64,000 nucleotides of DNA. It comes from Cryptomeria japonica. Taxonomy: Eukaryota; Streptophyta; Pinopsida; Cupressales; Cupressaceae. The translations under genes and the position numbers were made by a program. Below the pieces are notes generated by a model. The model saw nothing but the letters and a program-made list of their open reading frames with translations, had not been told where the DNA came from and did no database searches. This document shows, piece after piece, positions 11,485 through 22,532 of the stretch. Location of the stretch: positions 104,400,796 to 104,464,795 of the forward strand of contig NC_081415.1 of the NCBI RefSeq assembly GCF_030272615.1, given 5' to 3'. Numbering within the stretch: the first letter of the stretch is position 1; each line of letters begins with the position of its first letter.

Positions 11485-12660
11485 TTAGGGCTTTTTCTTC
11501 ATACATTTCTTCATCTGATCCATCTTTAATAGCCACATAAACAACTTCCTCAATATCAATTTCATCAGATTTATCATCATTGGATCTTCATCAACTACTA
11601 GACATGTCTTTTTGTCTCTCCTTCTAAAGTCTCGGTGTCCTCTATATTGGTTGTCTTTCTGCCTGTTATCTCGGTATTCTCTATTTTCAATAGATTCTTT
11701 GTTAGGGCAGTTAGAAGCCATATGTCCTATTTTATCACAATTGAAACATTTTAAAGGTAGCTTCCCTTTATACTTACCTTTTCCTCTCAGTAACCTTCTG
11801 GCTAATAATGCTTCAAACTCTTCTTGCTTCTTGATTTCCTCATATAGTTTGTGTACTTCTTCCATTTTCTTGCGAAATCTTTCACTTACTCCGCTGTGAT
11901 TTCCTTCGCAAAATCTTTCACTTGCTCCACTGTGATTTCCTTCAGAGTACTTACTCATTCTATCATTGTAATCATCAGATTCACCAATATGAAAAGAACT
12001 AAATGCAGACTCTACTTTATTTACCGAAGACCCACTGTTATCAAAATTACTTAGCTCAAATGCATGTAGCTTACCAATAGTAGCATCCAAAGAAACTGGC
12101 ATGTTAGGTACAAACCTTAATTCATTGATTGCAGATACTCGAATAGCATAAGCAGGTAGAAGGGTTCTCAACAACTTACTTGTTACATCCTTTTCTTGAA
12201 TAGTTCCTCCTGCTCCTTTAATTTGATTGACAGTCTCCTTTAACCTTGTATTGTATTGGGTTATGTTCTCACCTTCATTCATTCTCATGGATTCAAGTTG
12301 TCCTCTTAGACTATCTACTTTTTCTCTTTCAACATGTTCATCACTGCCATACACAAATATGAGCTTAGTCCACATTGCTTTTGCATCATTACAGCCTTCT
12401 AGATCATTAAAATCTGAGTCGGTCAATGTTGATGTTATTTCAATCATAGCTTGAATATGTTCTTGCTTTGTCTTTATCTCTTCCAAGGTCAATGGGTTGG
12501 TACTTAGTGGTATGTAATCATTCTCCAATTCCTGATAAATGCAGCTTCATCCTTTTCTGCCATGTGGAGAAACTTGACTTGTTCAGCTTTGGTGCATCCC
12601 TTTTATACATCTTCGGATCTTTGCCTCAAGTACCTTTAAACTTTTCTTCCGGAGTCCAAA
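11485..12660 (-). pseudogene. Element C gag
   Basis: The 347-aa frame (12528-11485) is a copia gag. It begins in the conserved capsid region (NDYIPLSTNPLTLEEIKTK), contains NITQYNTRLKETVNQIKG and has an intact zinc knuckle CFNCDKIGHMASNC (CX2CX4HX4C, plus about 11760-11715). Between 12660 and 12530 the N-terminus continues in another frame (FSTWQKRMKLHLSGIGE), so a frameshift near 12535 breaks it. A 14-residue internal repeat (SERFCEGNHSGV / SERFRKKM) precedes the coiled, acidic stretch before the knuckle. The last 60 codons run into a shifted frame. Confidence 0.87.
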
Positions 12661-12672
12661 GCTCTAATACCA
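12661..12672 (-). other. Element C primer-binding site
   Basis: On the minus strand TGGTATTAGAGC lies two bases from the 5' LTR. It matches the Met-tRNA site of element B at 11 of 12 positions. Confidence 0.9.
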
Positions 12673-12674
12673 AT

Positions 12675-14195
12675 TGTAAGTTCTGATACTAAATGTAAAG
12701 TACTGATACCAATAGCTAACAAGATGAGAGGGGGGGGTGAATCATACAAACTTAATAATCCATAATATCAACAGATTCAACCTCGGTAACTTATACTTCA
12801 GCAATATACCCAAAAAACTGCTAAACATGCAAACTCATAAACACATAATCATCATAACCCATATAACACCAGATTTAATGTGGAAACCTAAATAGGGAAA
12901 AACCACTGTGGGATTTTGGACCCACTAAGAAATATACTCTTCTAGAGTATGCTCGATTAAAAGCAAATCTTGTTAAAGATTACAAACACATTGCTAGATG
13001 TGACCCTGTTAAGGGATTTCCCTCAGATCTATTAGGATCTTCACTTTGTTAGAAGTGACCTTGTCAAAGGATTTCAAACACTCATTTAGAATGTTACCTT
13101 GCTAGAGGGTTTACATATAAGACTGTTAAGTCCACTCGGTTAAGAGATTTTCTGTCACTTACAAAATAACAGTAATAAAAAATATATCTGCAACTTCACA
13201 TCTAAAATGCTAAAGCAGATTCTTATTTTCTCAAAACAATCTTGTCATAGGACTTATCTTGTCCCTCTGCTGGGCTCCCTACTCTATTATTCAAACAGGT
13301 CTTCAAGCTTCTGTGCTCGATAATCACTATGTAGCATCCATGTGCTTACATTTGCCCGCATACATTGTTTATCAATAATTCCTTATTTATAAACAATTGC
13401 TAACCACTTAATCTCCTTGATCACATTTCCCATGATCAATGTTGGCCATCAGATCTTCAATCCTGGCTAGGTTCAATGCATCTTTTGATCTGAAAACATT
13501 TTACGTTGCCTTGGGACTTGCATTCCTTTCTTGGAACTTGCACAAGGTTATTGCAGTTCAATCTACGTTGCAGATCTTCCTGTCGATCTTCCATAGTCGT
13601 AGATCCTTAACAAACTTCATGCATGGCATACCAATCATTTATACATCTCCAACTAATCATTGTCCTTCATTAAATAATGTTTTTATTCATCCAATGTGAT
13701 CTGTCATAACTCGATTGCAACTTGGTAAATAGTATACTTTACTCAGTAGACATTCTGCCTTCATTAACTGATATCGATAACCTTAGGGTTTACCGACTAG
13801 GTTCCTTAGGGCTTACCAACTAGGTTCTTTGCTCGGTGACATAGTATAGTATTAACCTTACAATCAACAACATATGTAGGATATCAAAACAATCTAAACA
13901 TCATGATCTCATCATTGTCTAACTTGGTAATAGTTTCCCATTGACTAACTTATTTCTCCCCTTATTCATCGCATTCTTTCTGTGTCTTTTACTGACATTA
14001 TAACTCTCTTGAAATCAATCTTCTCAAGATATGGCAACATCATACTAAATCAGAAAATCAATTTCCTGACATCAATAACAAAATAATGTTATAAAGATAG
14101 TTATCATCCTTTTTCAGTTATATTAAATAATCTTCAACAACCTTCTCAATATCCTTAATGAATATCAACAATCTCCTTCTATTGAAATGCCAATA
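12675..14195 (-). repeat. Element C 5' LTR
   Basis: This 1521-bp LTR starts TGTAAGTTCTGATAC in plus reading and ends GAAATGCCAATA. The inner TG is intact and the outer CA has become TA. It aligns along its whole length with 6442-7962. Confidence 0.93.
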
Positions 14196-14200
14196 GACTC

Positions 14201-14860
14201 TACTAGTGGTTTCGACAATGGAAAGGAATGGGTGTTCCTAGCTATCAAGTAGGATGTTCCGGCACTGGAAGAGAATGTACCTAAAGAGAAGGCTCTTGCT
14301 ACTAAAATTGAAGATAAGGATGAATGGATAATTGACAGTGGATGTTCACATCATATGACTAGAGATAAAAGGAATTTCTATCTTTGCAAGAATTTGATGC
14401 CAGTCTGGTTAGATTTGGAGATGACAAATCATGTATGATCAAAGGAAAAGGAACTATATCACTAGATGGTAAGCACAATACTGGTAATGTTTATTATGTT
14501 GAAGATTTAAGGCATAATCTTTTGAGTGTAGGACAATTGGTGGATAAGGGATTTCAATTACAATTCAAGGATGGAAAATTCAAAATCATTAATAGATCTG
14601 TATTGGAGATTGCAACTGGTACTCTGACAAAAGGTAATATATTTCATTTGAATTACAATGAGAAGACATGTTTGATTGCATAAATTGATGAGAGTTGGCT
14701 ATGGCATAAAAGGCTATGTCATGTGAATTTTGAATGCATGGTAAATATCAGTTCAACTAACGCAGTTAGAGATATACCTAAGATTATGAAGCCCTATAAT
14801 CCGGTATGTAAGGAATGTCAAATGGGAAAATAGTTCAGAACCTCTTTTAAGAGTATATAA
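14201..14860 (+). pseudogene. Element B protease and GAG-pre-integrase domain
   Basis: The polyprotein resumes after element C. The copia protease motif DSGCSHHMT is intact at about 14335-14362. The open block at 14384-14683 carries the GAG-pre-integrase fold start (MIKGKGTISL; LRHNLLSVGQLVDKGF). The zinc finger at about 14697-14835 shows WHKRLCH and CKECQMGK, interrupted by a stop at 14681 and another at 14833. Confidence 0.85.
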
Positions 14861-15587
14861 GAAAAATCTAATGATGTTCTTGATCTTGTTCATACTGATT
14901 TGTGTGGCCCTTGTAGAATGAAAAGTCTTCAAGGTGATAGATATTTTATGCTAATCATTGATGATTATTCTAGAATGATGTGGGTTACTTTTCTAAGGGA
15001 GAAATATGAGGCTTTTCAAAAGTTTAAAATCTTTAACGCTAAAGTTGAAACTGAGACAGGATTGAAGATTATGTGTTTAATGCCAGATCATGGTGAAGAA
15101 TTAACATCTAGTGAGTTTAATAGCTTTTGTGAGAAGAATGGCATAAGGAGACAATTTTATGCTCCCCGGACACCTCAGTAAAATGGAGTTGTGGAAAGGA
15201 AGAACAGAACTCTCTTGGATGTTGCTAGAACCATGATGATTGAAGCTAATCTACCTCATATCTACTAGAGAAAAGCAGTGAGAACAAAATTTTATACGTT
15301 CCATAGAGTACATATCAAAGGAGAAACCAGTAAGACACCTTATGAATTATGGTTTGGCAATACACCTACAAAGTAAATATTTTAGAATCTTTGGTAGTAA
15401 ATGTTATATCAGGAGAGATTGTAGAGAATTATGGAGAGCACTAATATCAAGGTGGATGAACTGAATAAAAGTCAAATCAGAGTTTATGAGAAAGAACCGG
15501 CAGTGGAAATGATCATAACTAAACTGGTAACACCTTTACCAAAATAGAATATTGAACCAGTTACTCCAGTTGTTGATGAGTTGAGAC
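14861..15587 (+). pseudogene. Element B integrase
   Basis: The core is clear: HTDLCGP at about 14890, DDYSRMMWVTFLREK at about 14960, and the second catalytic region as MPDHGEE at about 15085, where copia usually has SDRGGE. The catalytic glutamate in NGVVERKNRTLLD (about 15184) is retained behind a stop (TAA) at 15179. Further stops and indels affect the C-terminal part. The sequence then breaks off at about 15587 against an unrelated block. Confidence 0.85.
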
Positions 15588-16800
15588 ATTTACATATTTT
15601 TGTCCTCAGAACTCTTAAGTTTTCTCATATTTTGATTTACATAATAGTAATGATGTATTGGAAGTTTACTATATGTATTTCAGATGTTAGCATGAACCTA
15701 TTAAAACATGTTTTGTCTTTTTCATTTTATTCCTGCAATCATGTTATTCATTCATGTTGCCATGCGGATTGTTTAGGCAATATCATGTTTGAAATTAATA
15801 GATGTTTTTATTTATTAAAATAGATGTGTATGTTCTTGTATGTTCTTTCTTTTTGAGATTGTAGGGATAAATTGATGTTGTTGGGAAGGCTCTCCTGTCG
15901 CGCTAGTTGTAATAGGAGATATTCAAGGAGGAGACTAAAAGATCGAATCAGTAGAAATGCTAATGAGCGTAAGGAATGGCAAAGGAAAAGTAATTGTGCA
16001 ATGTTTATTGATGTCTTACTCAAGTAGACATTAGTGTTTAAAATACTGCCATGATGTGTTATGACTGTGGTTCGGTTTAAATCCACATTATCAGTGACTT
16101 AACTCTGGTTGTTTCCTTTCTTGATTAGTTATCCGCCTTGTGTTTTCAGTGTGATCTATGTAATTGGAAATAATTGTTTTATTTTAAATAAAGGTCTTTA
16201 TATCTTTTCAGAGGTTAGATAGAAAGGAGAAAAACAAAAGCAGAGGATTTTAGAAATAAAGTTACAAGTGTTTTGAGTTTCTTTTGATGTTGAATCATGT
16301 AATGACTTCCAAAGAACAATGAATAAAAATATGTTATTTTGAGCACTTAGAGTTGTTTTTGGGGAGCCTGGAATCACTCATCCAAGGGGCCTACTTGGTG
16401 AGTGTTCCTATGCCTTTGTTAAAATTAGTTTTCTTCTTTAGCTGCAATAGACGTTCTTGCATTGACTGTTCCTGCAGCCATTGAAAATAGATCCATTGAC
16501 TGTTCCTACAGCCAAACCAAAATAGAGTAATTTCTCTTTAGTAGCATTGAACTTAGCCAGTATTACTTGAATGAATTTATGTTAATGAAGAATTTTTCCT
16601 ATAGCCTTTGAATAGTTTCAATTCTTTCTTATCTTTTCTGCATAGATGTTAGTAGCTATAGTAATGCAGGGTAGCTATTGCAGGAACTTAGTGCATATAT
16701 AGTGCAAACCCATTTCAAGTATTACGTCCCTGGGTTGACAATAAAATGAACACTAGCTATGGAAATAGTGACTTTACCAAGTGAATGTCCAAACTTTGGC
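15588..16800. mobile_element. Unclassified insert within element B
   Basis: About 1.2 kb that has no copia similarity separates integrase from RT. It is flanked by TTGAGAC at 15581-15587 and 16801-16807, a possible 7-bp target duplication. No terminal inverted repeat is obvious. It contains splice-like junctions (TTTTTGAGATTGTAG before GGATAAATTG at about 15864) and an arginine-rich open stretch (LSCRASCNRRYSRRRLKDR, about 15889-15945). A direct repeat of CATTGACTGTTCCTGCAGCCA also occurs near 16460 and 16494. It could be a DNA transposon or captured gene fragment. I cannot assign it. Confidence 0.45.
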
Positions 16801-16807
16801 TTGAGAC

Positions 16808-17751
16808 TTCAATTGGAGTTATTATTCTTATTGTTGGGTTGAATAGGAGTATCAGAAAAATCAACAGTAACTAAAGAACAAGAAAGAGGGACAGAGAATC
16901 AGAATACTCCTAGGTGGGTAAGGTTGAATCATTCAGAAGATCAAATCATTGGGGATAAAAACAATGGAGTGATGACAAGAAGGATATTAGTAGCTAATGA
17001 GGTATGTTTAATTTCTCAAGTTGAACCGATATCAGTAATTGAAGCATGTAAAGATGAATATTGGATGAAAGGCTATGGAAGAAGAATAACACATGGAGTT
17101 TAATTCCCCAGCCTAAAAATAAGAATGTTATTGGAACTAAATGGGTTTTTAGGAATAAATTAAATGAAGATAGACAAGTTGTAAAGAATAAGGCTAGATT
17201 GGTTTGTAAAGGATATTTCAGAAATTGATTATGGTGAAACTTTTGCACCTGTAGCTAGGATTGAAGCTGTAAGATTATTTATTTCCTATTTTGCACATAA
17301 AAACTACAAGGTTTATCAGATGGATGTTAAGTGTGCTTTTCTGAATGAGGATCTTGATGAGGAAGTTTATATTGAGCAACCTAATGGTTTTTCACTTTTA
17401 TATGATAAAAACATGGTTTGTAGATTAAGGAAAGCTTTATATGGATTGAAATAGGCACCTAGAGCTTGGTATGCAAGGCTAGATAAATATCTTTTGAAGC
17501 TTGGTTTCACTAAAGGTAATGTTGATGGTAATCTATATTATAAACTCACTGATGATGATATACTAATTATTGAGGTGTTTGTTCATGACATCATTTTTGG
17601 AGGTGAAGATAAGTTGTGCATGGAATTTTCAAAAAATATGGAGAAATAATTTGAAATGTCTGTGATTGGGGAAATGCAATTTTTCTTAGGTTTGTAGATT
17701 ACTCAGACTGATAAAGGTATTTTCATTTGTCAAACTAAGTATGCTAGGGAA
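16808..17751 (+). pseudogene. Element B reverse transcriptase
   Basis: After a linker (about 16830-17040) the RT begins with [19 protein letters not shown] at about 17107, KARLVCKGY at about 17193, a deletion and frameshift, then [17 protein letters not shown] at about 17222 and YQMDVKCAFLN. RKALYGLK, stop, APRAWY follows at about 17429. The catalytic motif is FVHDIIF (about 17578-17596). The first aspartate of the usual VDD pair is histidine, which alone would abolish polymerisation. More stops occur at 17647 and 17696. Confidence 0.87.
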
Positions 17752-18531
17752 TTGTTGAGGAAATTTGGTATGGAAGACTCTAAACCGGTAAGTACTCCTA
17801 TGGTTACAAGTGAGAAATTGACAAGGAAAGATGAATCTGTACCAGTAAATCCTACAAGGTACAAGTCTATGATTAGACATCTGCTATATTTGACTCAGAC
17901 TAGGCCTGATATAATGAATGTTGTTTGCATTACATCAAGATATCAAAGTGATCCTAGAGAAAATCATGAGAGTGTGGAGAAAATTATTTTTAGATACTTG
18001 CAAGATACATCCGAATATGGTTTGTGGTACCCTAAGGATGATGATTTTACTTTATGTGCATATACAAATGCAGATTGGGCAGGTGATGCTGATGACCGAA
18101 AAAGTACTTCCGGTGGAGCTTTCTTTCTTGGAAAGAAACTTATTTCATGGATCAGCAAGAAACAATCATGTACTCCTTTATCTACTGTTGAAGCTGAGTA
18201 TGTTGTTGCTGCTACTAATTGTACACAAGTTCTATGGATTAAGCAAATGTTGAAGGACATTAAAGTGCATTGCATTGGACCGGTAGTTATTCACTATGAT
18301 AACTCTGCTACTATAGACATATCAAAGAATATGGCATTTCACTCTAAGAGAAAGCACATATCTATCAAGTATAAATTTTTGAAGGATAAGGTGGAAGAAA
18401 ATGAGGCTAGATTGGTTTATGTGAACACTAAAGAGCAGATTGTAGATATTTTCACTAAACCATTGCCTAAAGAATCATTTGAGTACCTCAGAGACAAATT
18501 AGGGGTTTCTGCCCCTCCGACAAAAAACTGA
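17752..18531 (+). CDS. Element B RNase H (open 259-aa block)
   Basis: An uninterrupted frame carries the end of RT (FGMEDSKPVSTPM) and a full copia RNase H. Its motifs are TNADWAGDADDRKS, SGGAFFLGKKLISW, VEAEYVVAA (usual TEAEY) and YDNSATIDISKN, with the terminal DIFTKPLPKESFEYLRDKLGV. It is read only as part of the dead polyprotein, and the first methionine is not a real start. It is closely related to the corresponding block of element C, showing that B and C belong to neighbouring copia lineages. Confidence 0.88.
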   Translation: MLRKFGMEDSKPVSTPMVTSEKLTRKDESVPVNPTRYKSMIRHLLYLTQTRPDIMNVVCITSRYQSDPRENHESVEKIIFRYLQDTSEYGLWYPKDDDFTLCAYTNADWAGDADDRKSTSGGAFFLGKKLISWISKKQSCTPLSTVEAEYVVAATNCTQVLWIKQMLKDIKVHCIGPVVIHYDNSATIDISKNMAFHSKRKHISIKYKFLKDKVEENEARLVYVNTKEQIVDIFTKPLPKESFEYLRDKLGVSAPPTKN

Positions 18532-18899
18532 TTGAAGCTTTTTGTCATCAGTCTAGTATGCATTATCAGAGATATTATTCATTCTAGATTGATGTGGTGA
18601 CGCTACTACTTAGGGGGGTTAGTTAGCCTTGTGATTCAGTGGTTTATGTTTTTTCTTTGATATTTATGCCAGATCTTTGGCATTGATATCAAAGGAGGAG
18701 AGATATTCATGTGAAAAACTTAAGGGATATATACATTAGGGGGGGGGGAATTTGCAAAACTTAATTGTGATGTCATTTACAGGGAGAGTATGGATCAAAA
18801 CTTTATTACTACATTCTTTTGTGGGAGATTTGTTTGGCATTTCTTGGCACTTGGATGTTTTTCACATCTAGTGTTACCATCAATACCAAAGGGGGAGAT
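18532..18899 (+). other. Element B 3' untranslated region and polypurine tract
   Basis: There is no coding potential. CCAAAGGGGGAGAT (18886-18899) directly precedes the 3' LTR and is the plus-strand primer. An imperfect second tract, TCAAAGGAGGAGAGAT, lies at about 18689, and a G10 run lies near 18741. Confidence 0.85.
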
Positions 18900-20132
18900 T
18901 GTTGGCCATTCGGACGAATTGATTATGTGTTGCATTGATGTTTTGTCATTGATGTCAACACTAGCATTTTTGGTTGCTTTACCGGTATCCTTCTGGTCCC
19001 AGTAGGTTGTTTGGTTTCTGGTTGGATTAGATCATGATGATCCAGTATGCTCCAGTATGTTTTGGCATATGGAATTGGATTAGATCTACTATTCATGCTG
19101 GTTAGATTCATGTCTGGAATTCAGTTGGTTTTGATTTGGTGATCGGATGCTATCATGTATGTTGGTAAGCCTGGTTTGATGATCTAGTGAGGGTTTCACC
19201 GACAGACCTTTGATGAAGAACTTTCATATTATGCATAAGAGGTGTTGGTGTGGCTTCTAGTGGAGATTCAAGATGCTGATGAGGATCATGTTTAAGACTT
19301 GGTTGATTGGGATCATTTCTTTGGCATGTGTGGACCTATCTGATATTATCTAGGTTATGAATCGACTTGATGTAACATTTTGTTTGGACTTATTGATGTG
19401 TTTCTGGGATGTCTTATGGGTTGGATAGTATTTGTTTGGTCTTAGGCCGACATGTTTTGTAATTATGTAATTTATTTATTATTTGGTGGTTGACCTTATT
19501 ATTTGTGTGGTCGAGGGTTTGTATATATGATGTAAGATCTTATTGTAGATCATATGTAAGAGATATGGATATGTAAGGAGCGAATAATGTAATAAGCATT
19601 CATGTAGAGGATTTGGTCGATCATTGGTGATAGAGTTGGGTTTATGTAAGAGGATTTAGTCCTCTGGTATTGAGCTTAACTGGAACTGTACTCAGGCATA
19701 GGAGATGCTATTATTGCAGTTCATTCTCTCTTCCGGGTTGTAGTCTAGATTTTTATGTAGTCAGTGAGACTCCTTTTGTGATGAGCAGTGTGCTCTAGGT
19801 TGTTGGCCTTCCCGCAAGTGCAGGCCCCTCATTTGTAATCACATACTTACTGCAAAATTATTATCTGACTATGGGTAGGCTTCCCACCATGTTTTTTCCC
19901 TTTACTAGGTTTTCCACATACAAATCTAAGTGTCATGTGGATGGTATTTATTCTTTAATTGTTGTTTGTGTTTAATTGGTATATCTGCTATTTCGGTAAT
20001 TGGTTTATGTATTCCAGTATTGATCTTTTGGGTTTTGGTATTAAAGTTTTAATTGCTTAAGGTTCTAGTAATCTGGTGACAACTGATTCAGCCCCCCCCC
20101 CTCTTAGTTGTCTTTTGTTGAACTGTCTAACA
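18900..20132 (+). repeat. Element B 3' LTR
   Basis: This 1233-bp LTR starts TGTTGGCCATTCGG and ends CTGTCTAACA, with both terminal dinucleotides intact. It aligns with 4075-5331. Confidence 0.92.
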
Positions 20133-20137
20133 CCAAC
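20133..20137. other. Target-site duplication of element B (right)
   Basis: CCAAC is identical to 4070-4074. Confidence 0.88.
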
Positions 20138-21420
20138 TCAGTGTTGTCCCACCTACAGTAAAGACATAAACAGTAGTACTCTACCTAGTATTAATATCCC
20201 CTACCAAATTTAAGTCTACATAACCTACAAAATCAGTATTAGGGCCCCCAAAACATAAATGTTTATTGGATGTACCTCTCAAACACCTAAGAACCCATTT
20301 TATTGCATTCCAATGCTCCAATCCAAGATTACTCATATACCTGCTTATGACTCCAACAGCATGTGCAATATCCGGTCTTGTGCATACCATAGAATACATT
20401 GAACTTCCTACAATTGAAGCATATGGTACCTCAGACATTTTGTCTTTCTCCTCTTGTGTCTTGGAACACACCTCCTTAGTCAATTTCAAATGACTAGGCA
20501 AAGGTGTGATGACAATTTTGCATTATCCATATGGAATCTCTTCAACACCTTTTCAACATAACTAGCTTGAGATAGAGTTAATTTTTTGTTTTTCCTATCT
20601 CTGCAAATTTTCATACCAAGGATTTGTTTTTCTTTCCCCAAATCCTTCATAAAAAATTAGTTTGCACTATCTTTAATGTGATCCATGTTAGACCTTGCTG
20701 CAAGCATGTCATCAACATATAAACACAAAATAATTTAGCTATCATTATCCAACCTCTTAAAAATAAACACAGTGGTCATAATTACACCTGTTGTAGCCTT
20801 GCTCGACCATTAAAATATCAAATTTCAAGTACCATTGACGAGTTGCTTGTTTCAAGCCATATAAACTCTTCTACAATCTGCACACCAATTTCTCCTTACC
20901 TTTGACCTCAAATCCTTGGGGTTGTTCCATATATATCTCCTCTTCCAAATCACCATGGAGAAAGGAAGTTTTCACATCTAGCTATTCCAAATGCAAATCT
21001 TTAGCAACCACAATACTTAAAACAGTATGAATAAAAGTCATCTTAACAACTAGAGAAAAAATCTTACCAAAATCAATGCCCTTTTTCTGTGCAAATCCTT
21101 TCACAACTAACCTAGCTTTAAATTTGTGATTACCTCCATCTTCCTCTTTCGGCCTATAAACCCATTTATTTTGTAAAGCCTTTTTACCTGCAAGCAACTT
21201 ACATAATTCCCAAGCCTGATTTTTTTGTAAGGAGACCATTTCTTCTTTCATTGTAAGCTCCCATTGAACCTTTATATCCACCTGCATAGCTTCATCATAT
21301 CCTTTTGGTTCACCAATATATGTTAACAAAATAGAATACAAAGAGAGGGAGAACCTTTCAAAAGGTCTACTTAACCTTGTTGGTTGTCTTACATTCACTA
21401 GAGTTTATGGTATTTCTGGT
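20138..21420 (-). pseudogene. Element A reverse transcriptase and start of RNase H
   Basis: On the minus strand RT begins at about 21290 with WELTMKEEMVSLQKNQAWEL, then QNKWVYRPKEE, KARLVVKGFAQKKGIDFG and [20 protein letters not shown]. The catalytic motif YVDDMLAA lies at about 20719-20696 in a frame broken on both sides. The open block 20501-20181 holds the connection region (MYSMVCTRPDIAHAVGVISRYM) and the start of RNase H (LRCLRGTSNKHLCFGG; VGYVDLNLVGD where the catalytic D of the usual DADWAGD is changed). The frame stops where element B was inserted and continues at 4069. Confidence 0.85.
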
Positions 21421-22532
21421 TGTTGTTGTGGAGCATGAGGAACCACTAGAACATCACTATCTGGAGTATCATCTAGCACCACATAATCCTTTTCTTTCTT
21501 CTCATGCTGCTACACCTGATCTTTGTACAACACCTTCTCATTGAATACAAGATCCCTTCTTATCATGTTTTTTTTATTTTCAACATCCCAAAGCCTATAA
21601 CCAAATTCATCAATGTCATATCCAATGAAAATACATTTTTTTCATTTTGCATCCATCTTGGTTGTATTTTCAAAATCTATATATGCAAATGCTTCACATT
21701 CGAAGGTTTTGAGAAAAGAATATCTCACATTCTTACATGTCCATGCTTCCTTTGGAATACCATGGCTGAAAGGAGTTGAAGGACCTGTATTAATTAAATA
21801 TATAGAAAAATTGATAGCCTCTTCCCACATGTTTAAAGGTAGCCCAACATGAAATCTCATGCACTCAGCCACTCCATTTTATTTGGAGTCCCTGGAACCA
21901 TTTCTACCTATGAATTCTATTAAAGGAACAATAATCCTCAAATTATTTGTTGCAATATTCACCACCATTATCAGATCTGAGAAATTTTAATCTTTCACCT
22001 GTCTCATTCTCAAACGAGCTTCTCCATTTCTTAAATGTTTCAAAAACATCAAATATTTGCCTAAGGAAATAAATCCAAACCATCCTAGTTGCATCATCTA
22101 TGAATGTAACATAATACTAAGAGCCACCGAGAGAAGATACCTGAGTTGGTTCCCATACATATGAATGCACAAGCTCCAACTTTTCATCTTTCTTCTACTT
22201 CCCATCCTTGAGAAAACTAACTCTCTTTCGTTTTCCATATACACAACTTTCACAGAAATCCATATTAATGCATTTCAGACCTAGTAAAAGATTTTTAGAA
22301 TGAAGTGCCTTCATACCTTTTTCACTCATATGCCCAAGTCTGTTGTGCCATAGTGTTGTCTCAAAACCTGCAACAACTATTTTTCATTTCTTCCTTTGAA
22401 TCTGCAACAACTGTTCCTAAATTTGTTTGGGTTTTTTTTACAAACACTAAAGTAGAAGGAAAAGTATGACCTATACAAAGATATAAGGTTCCTACTTTCA
22501 CGCCTTTTGCTACTATCAAGGCACCTCTTTAA
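21421..22532 (-). pseudogene. Element A integrase
   Basis: The zinc finger begins WHNRLGHMSEKGM at about 22355-22315, with the CESCVYGKR cysteines at about 22255. The core has FIDDATRMVWIYFLR at about 22110 and RSDNGGEYC at about 21985, the second catalytic aspartate. The expected region of the catalytic glutamate near 21880 is shifted out of frame. The C-terminal block 21872-21642 keeps RFHVGLPLNMWEEAINFSIYLINTGPS, typical of copia integrases, followed by SFLKTFECEAFAYI. Several stops make it non-functional. Confidence 0.83.

Larger units (their letters stand above)
6442..14195 (-). mobile_element. Element C: Ty1/copia retrotransposon, youngest of the nest
   Basis: This complete copia element on the minus strand is 7754 bp long. 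Two LTRs of exactly 1521 bp (12675-14195 as 5' LTR, 6442-7962 as 3' LTR) are flanked by GACTC. In the first 150 bases the LTRs differ by about five substitutions, all transitions, plus two homopolymer length changes (about 4%). The polyprotein order is gag, protease, integrase, RT and RNase H, in long blocks separated by a modest number of stops. RT and RNase H form an uninterrupted 351-aa frame. C inserted into element B between gag and protease. Confidence 0.95.
4075..20132 (+). mobile_element. Element B: Ty1/copia retrotransposon, split by element C
   Basis: B runs on the plus strand from the 5' LTR (4075-5331) to the 3' LTR (18900-20132), with a Met-tRNA type primer site at 5334-5345 and a polypurine tract at 18886-18899. 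Gag is at 5389-6426, protease and the GAG-pre-integrase domain at 14201-14860, integrase at 14861-15580, RT at about 16990-17750 and RNase H at 17752-18531. Element C (6442-14195) sits between gag and protease. An unexplained block at 15588-16800 sits between integrase and RT. The LTRs differ by about 11% by eye. B inserted into the RNase H region of A and is inactivated by many stops. Confidence 0.93.

Noticed and set aside
17964-18275. Minus-strand 103-aa frame
   Set aside because: Antisense shadow of the element B RNase H.
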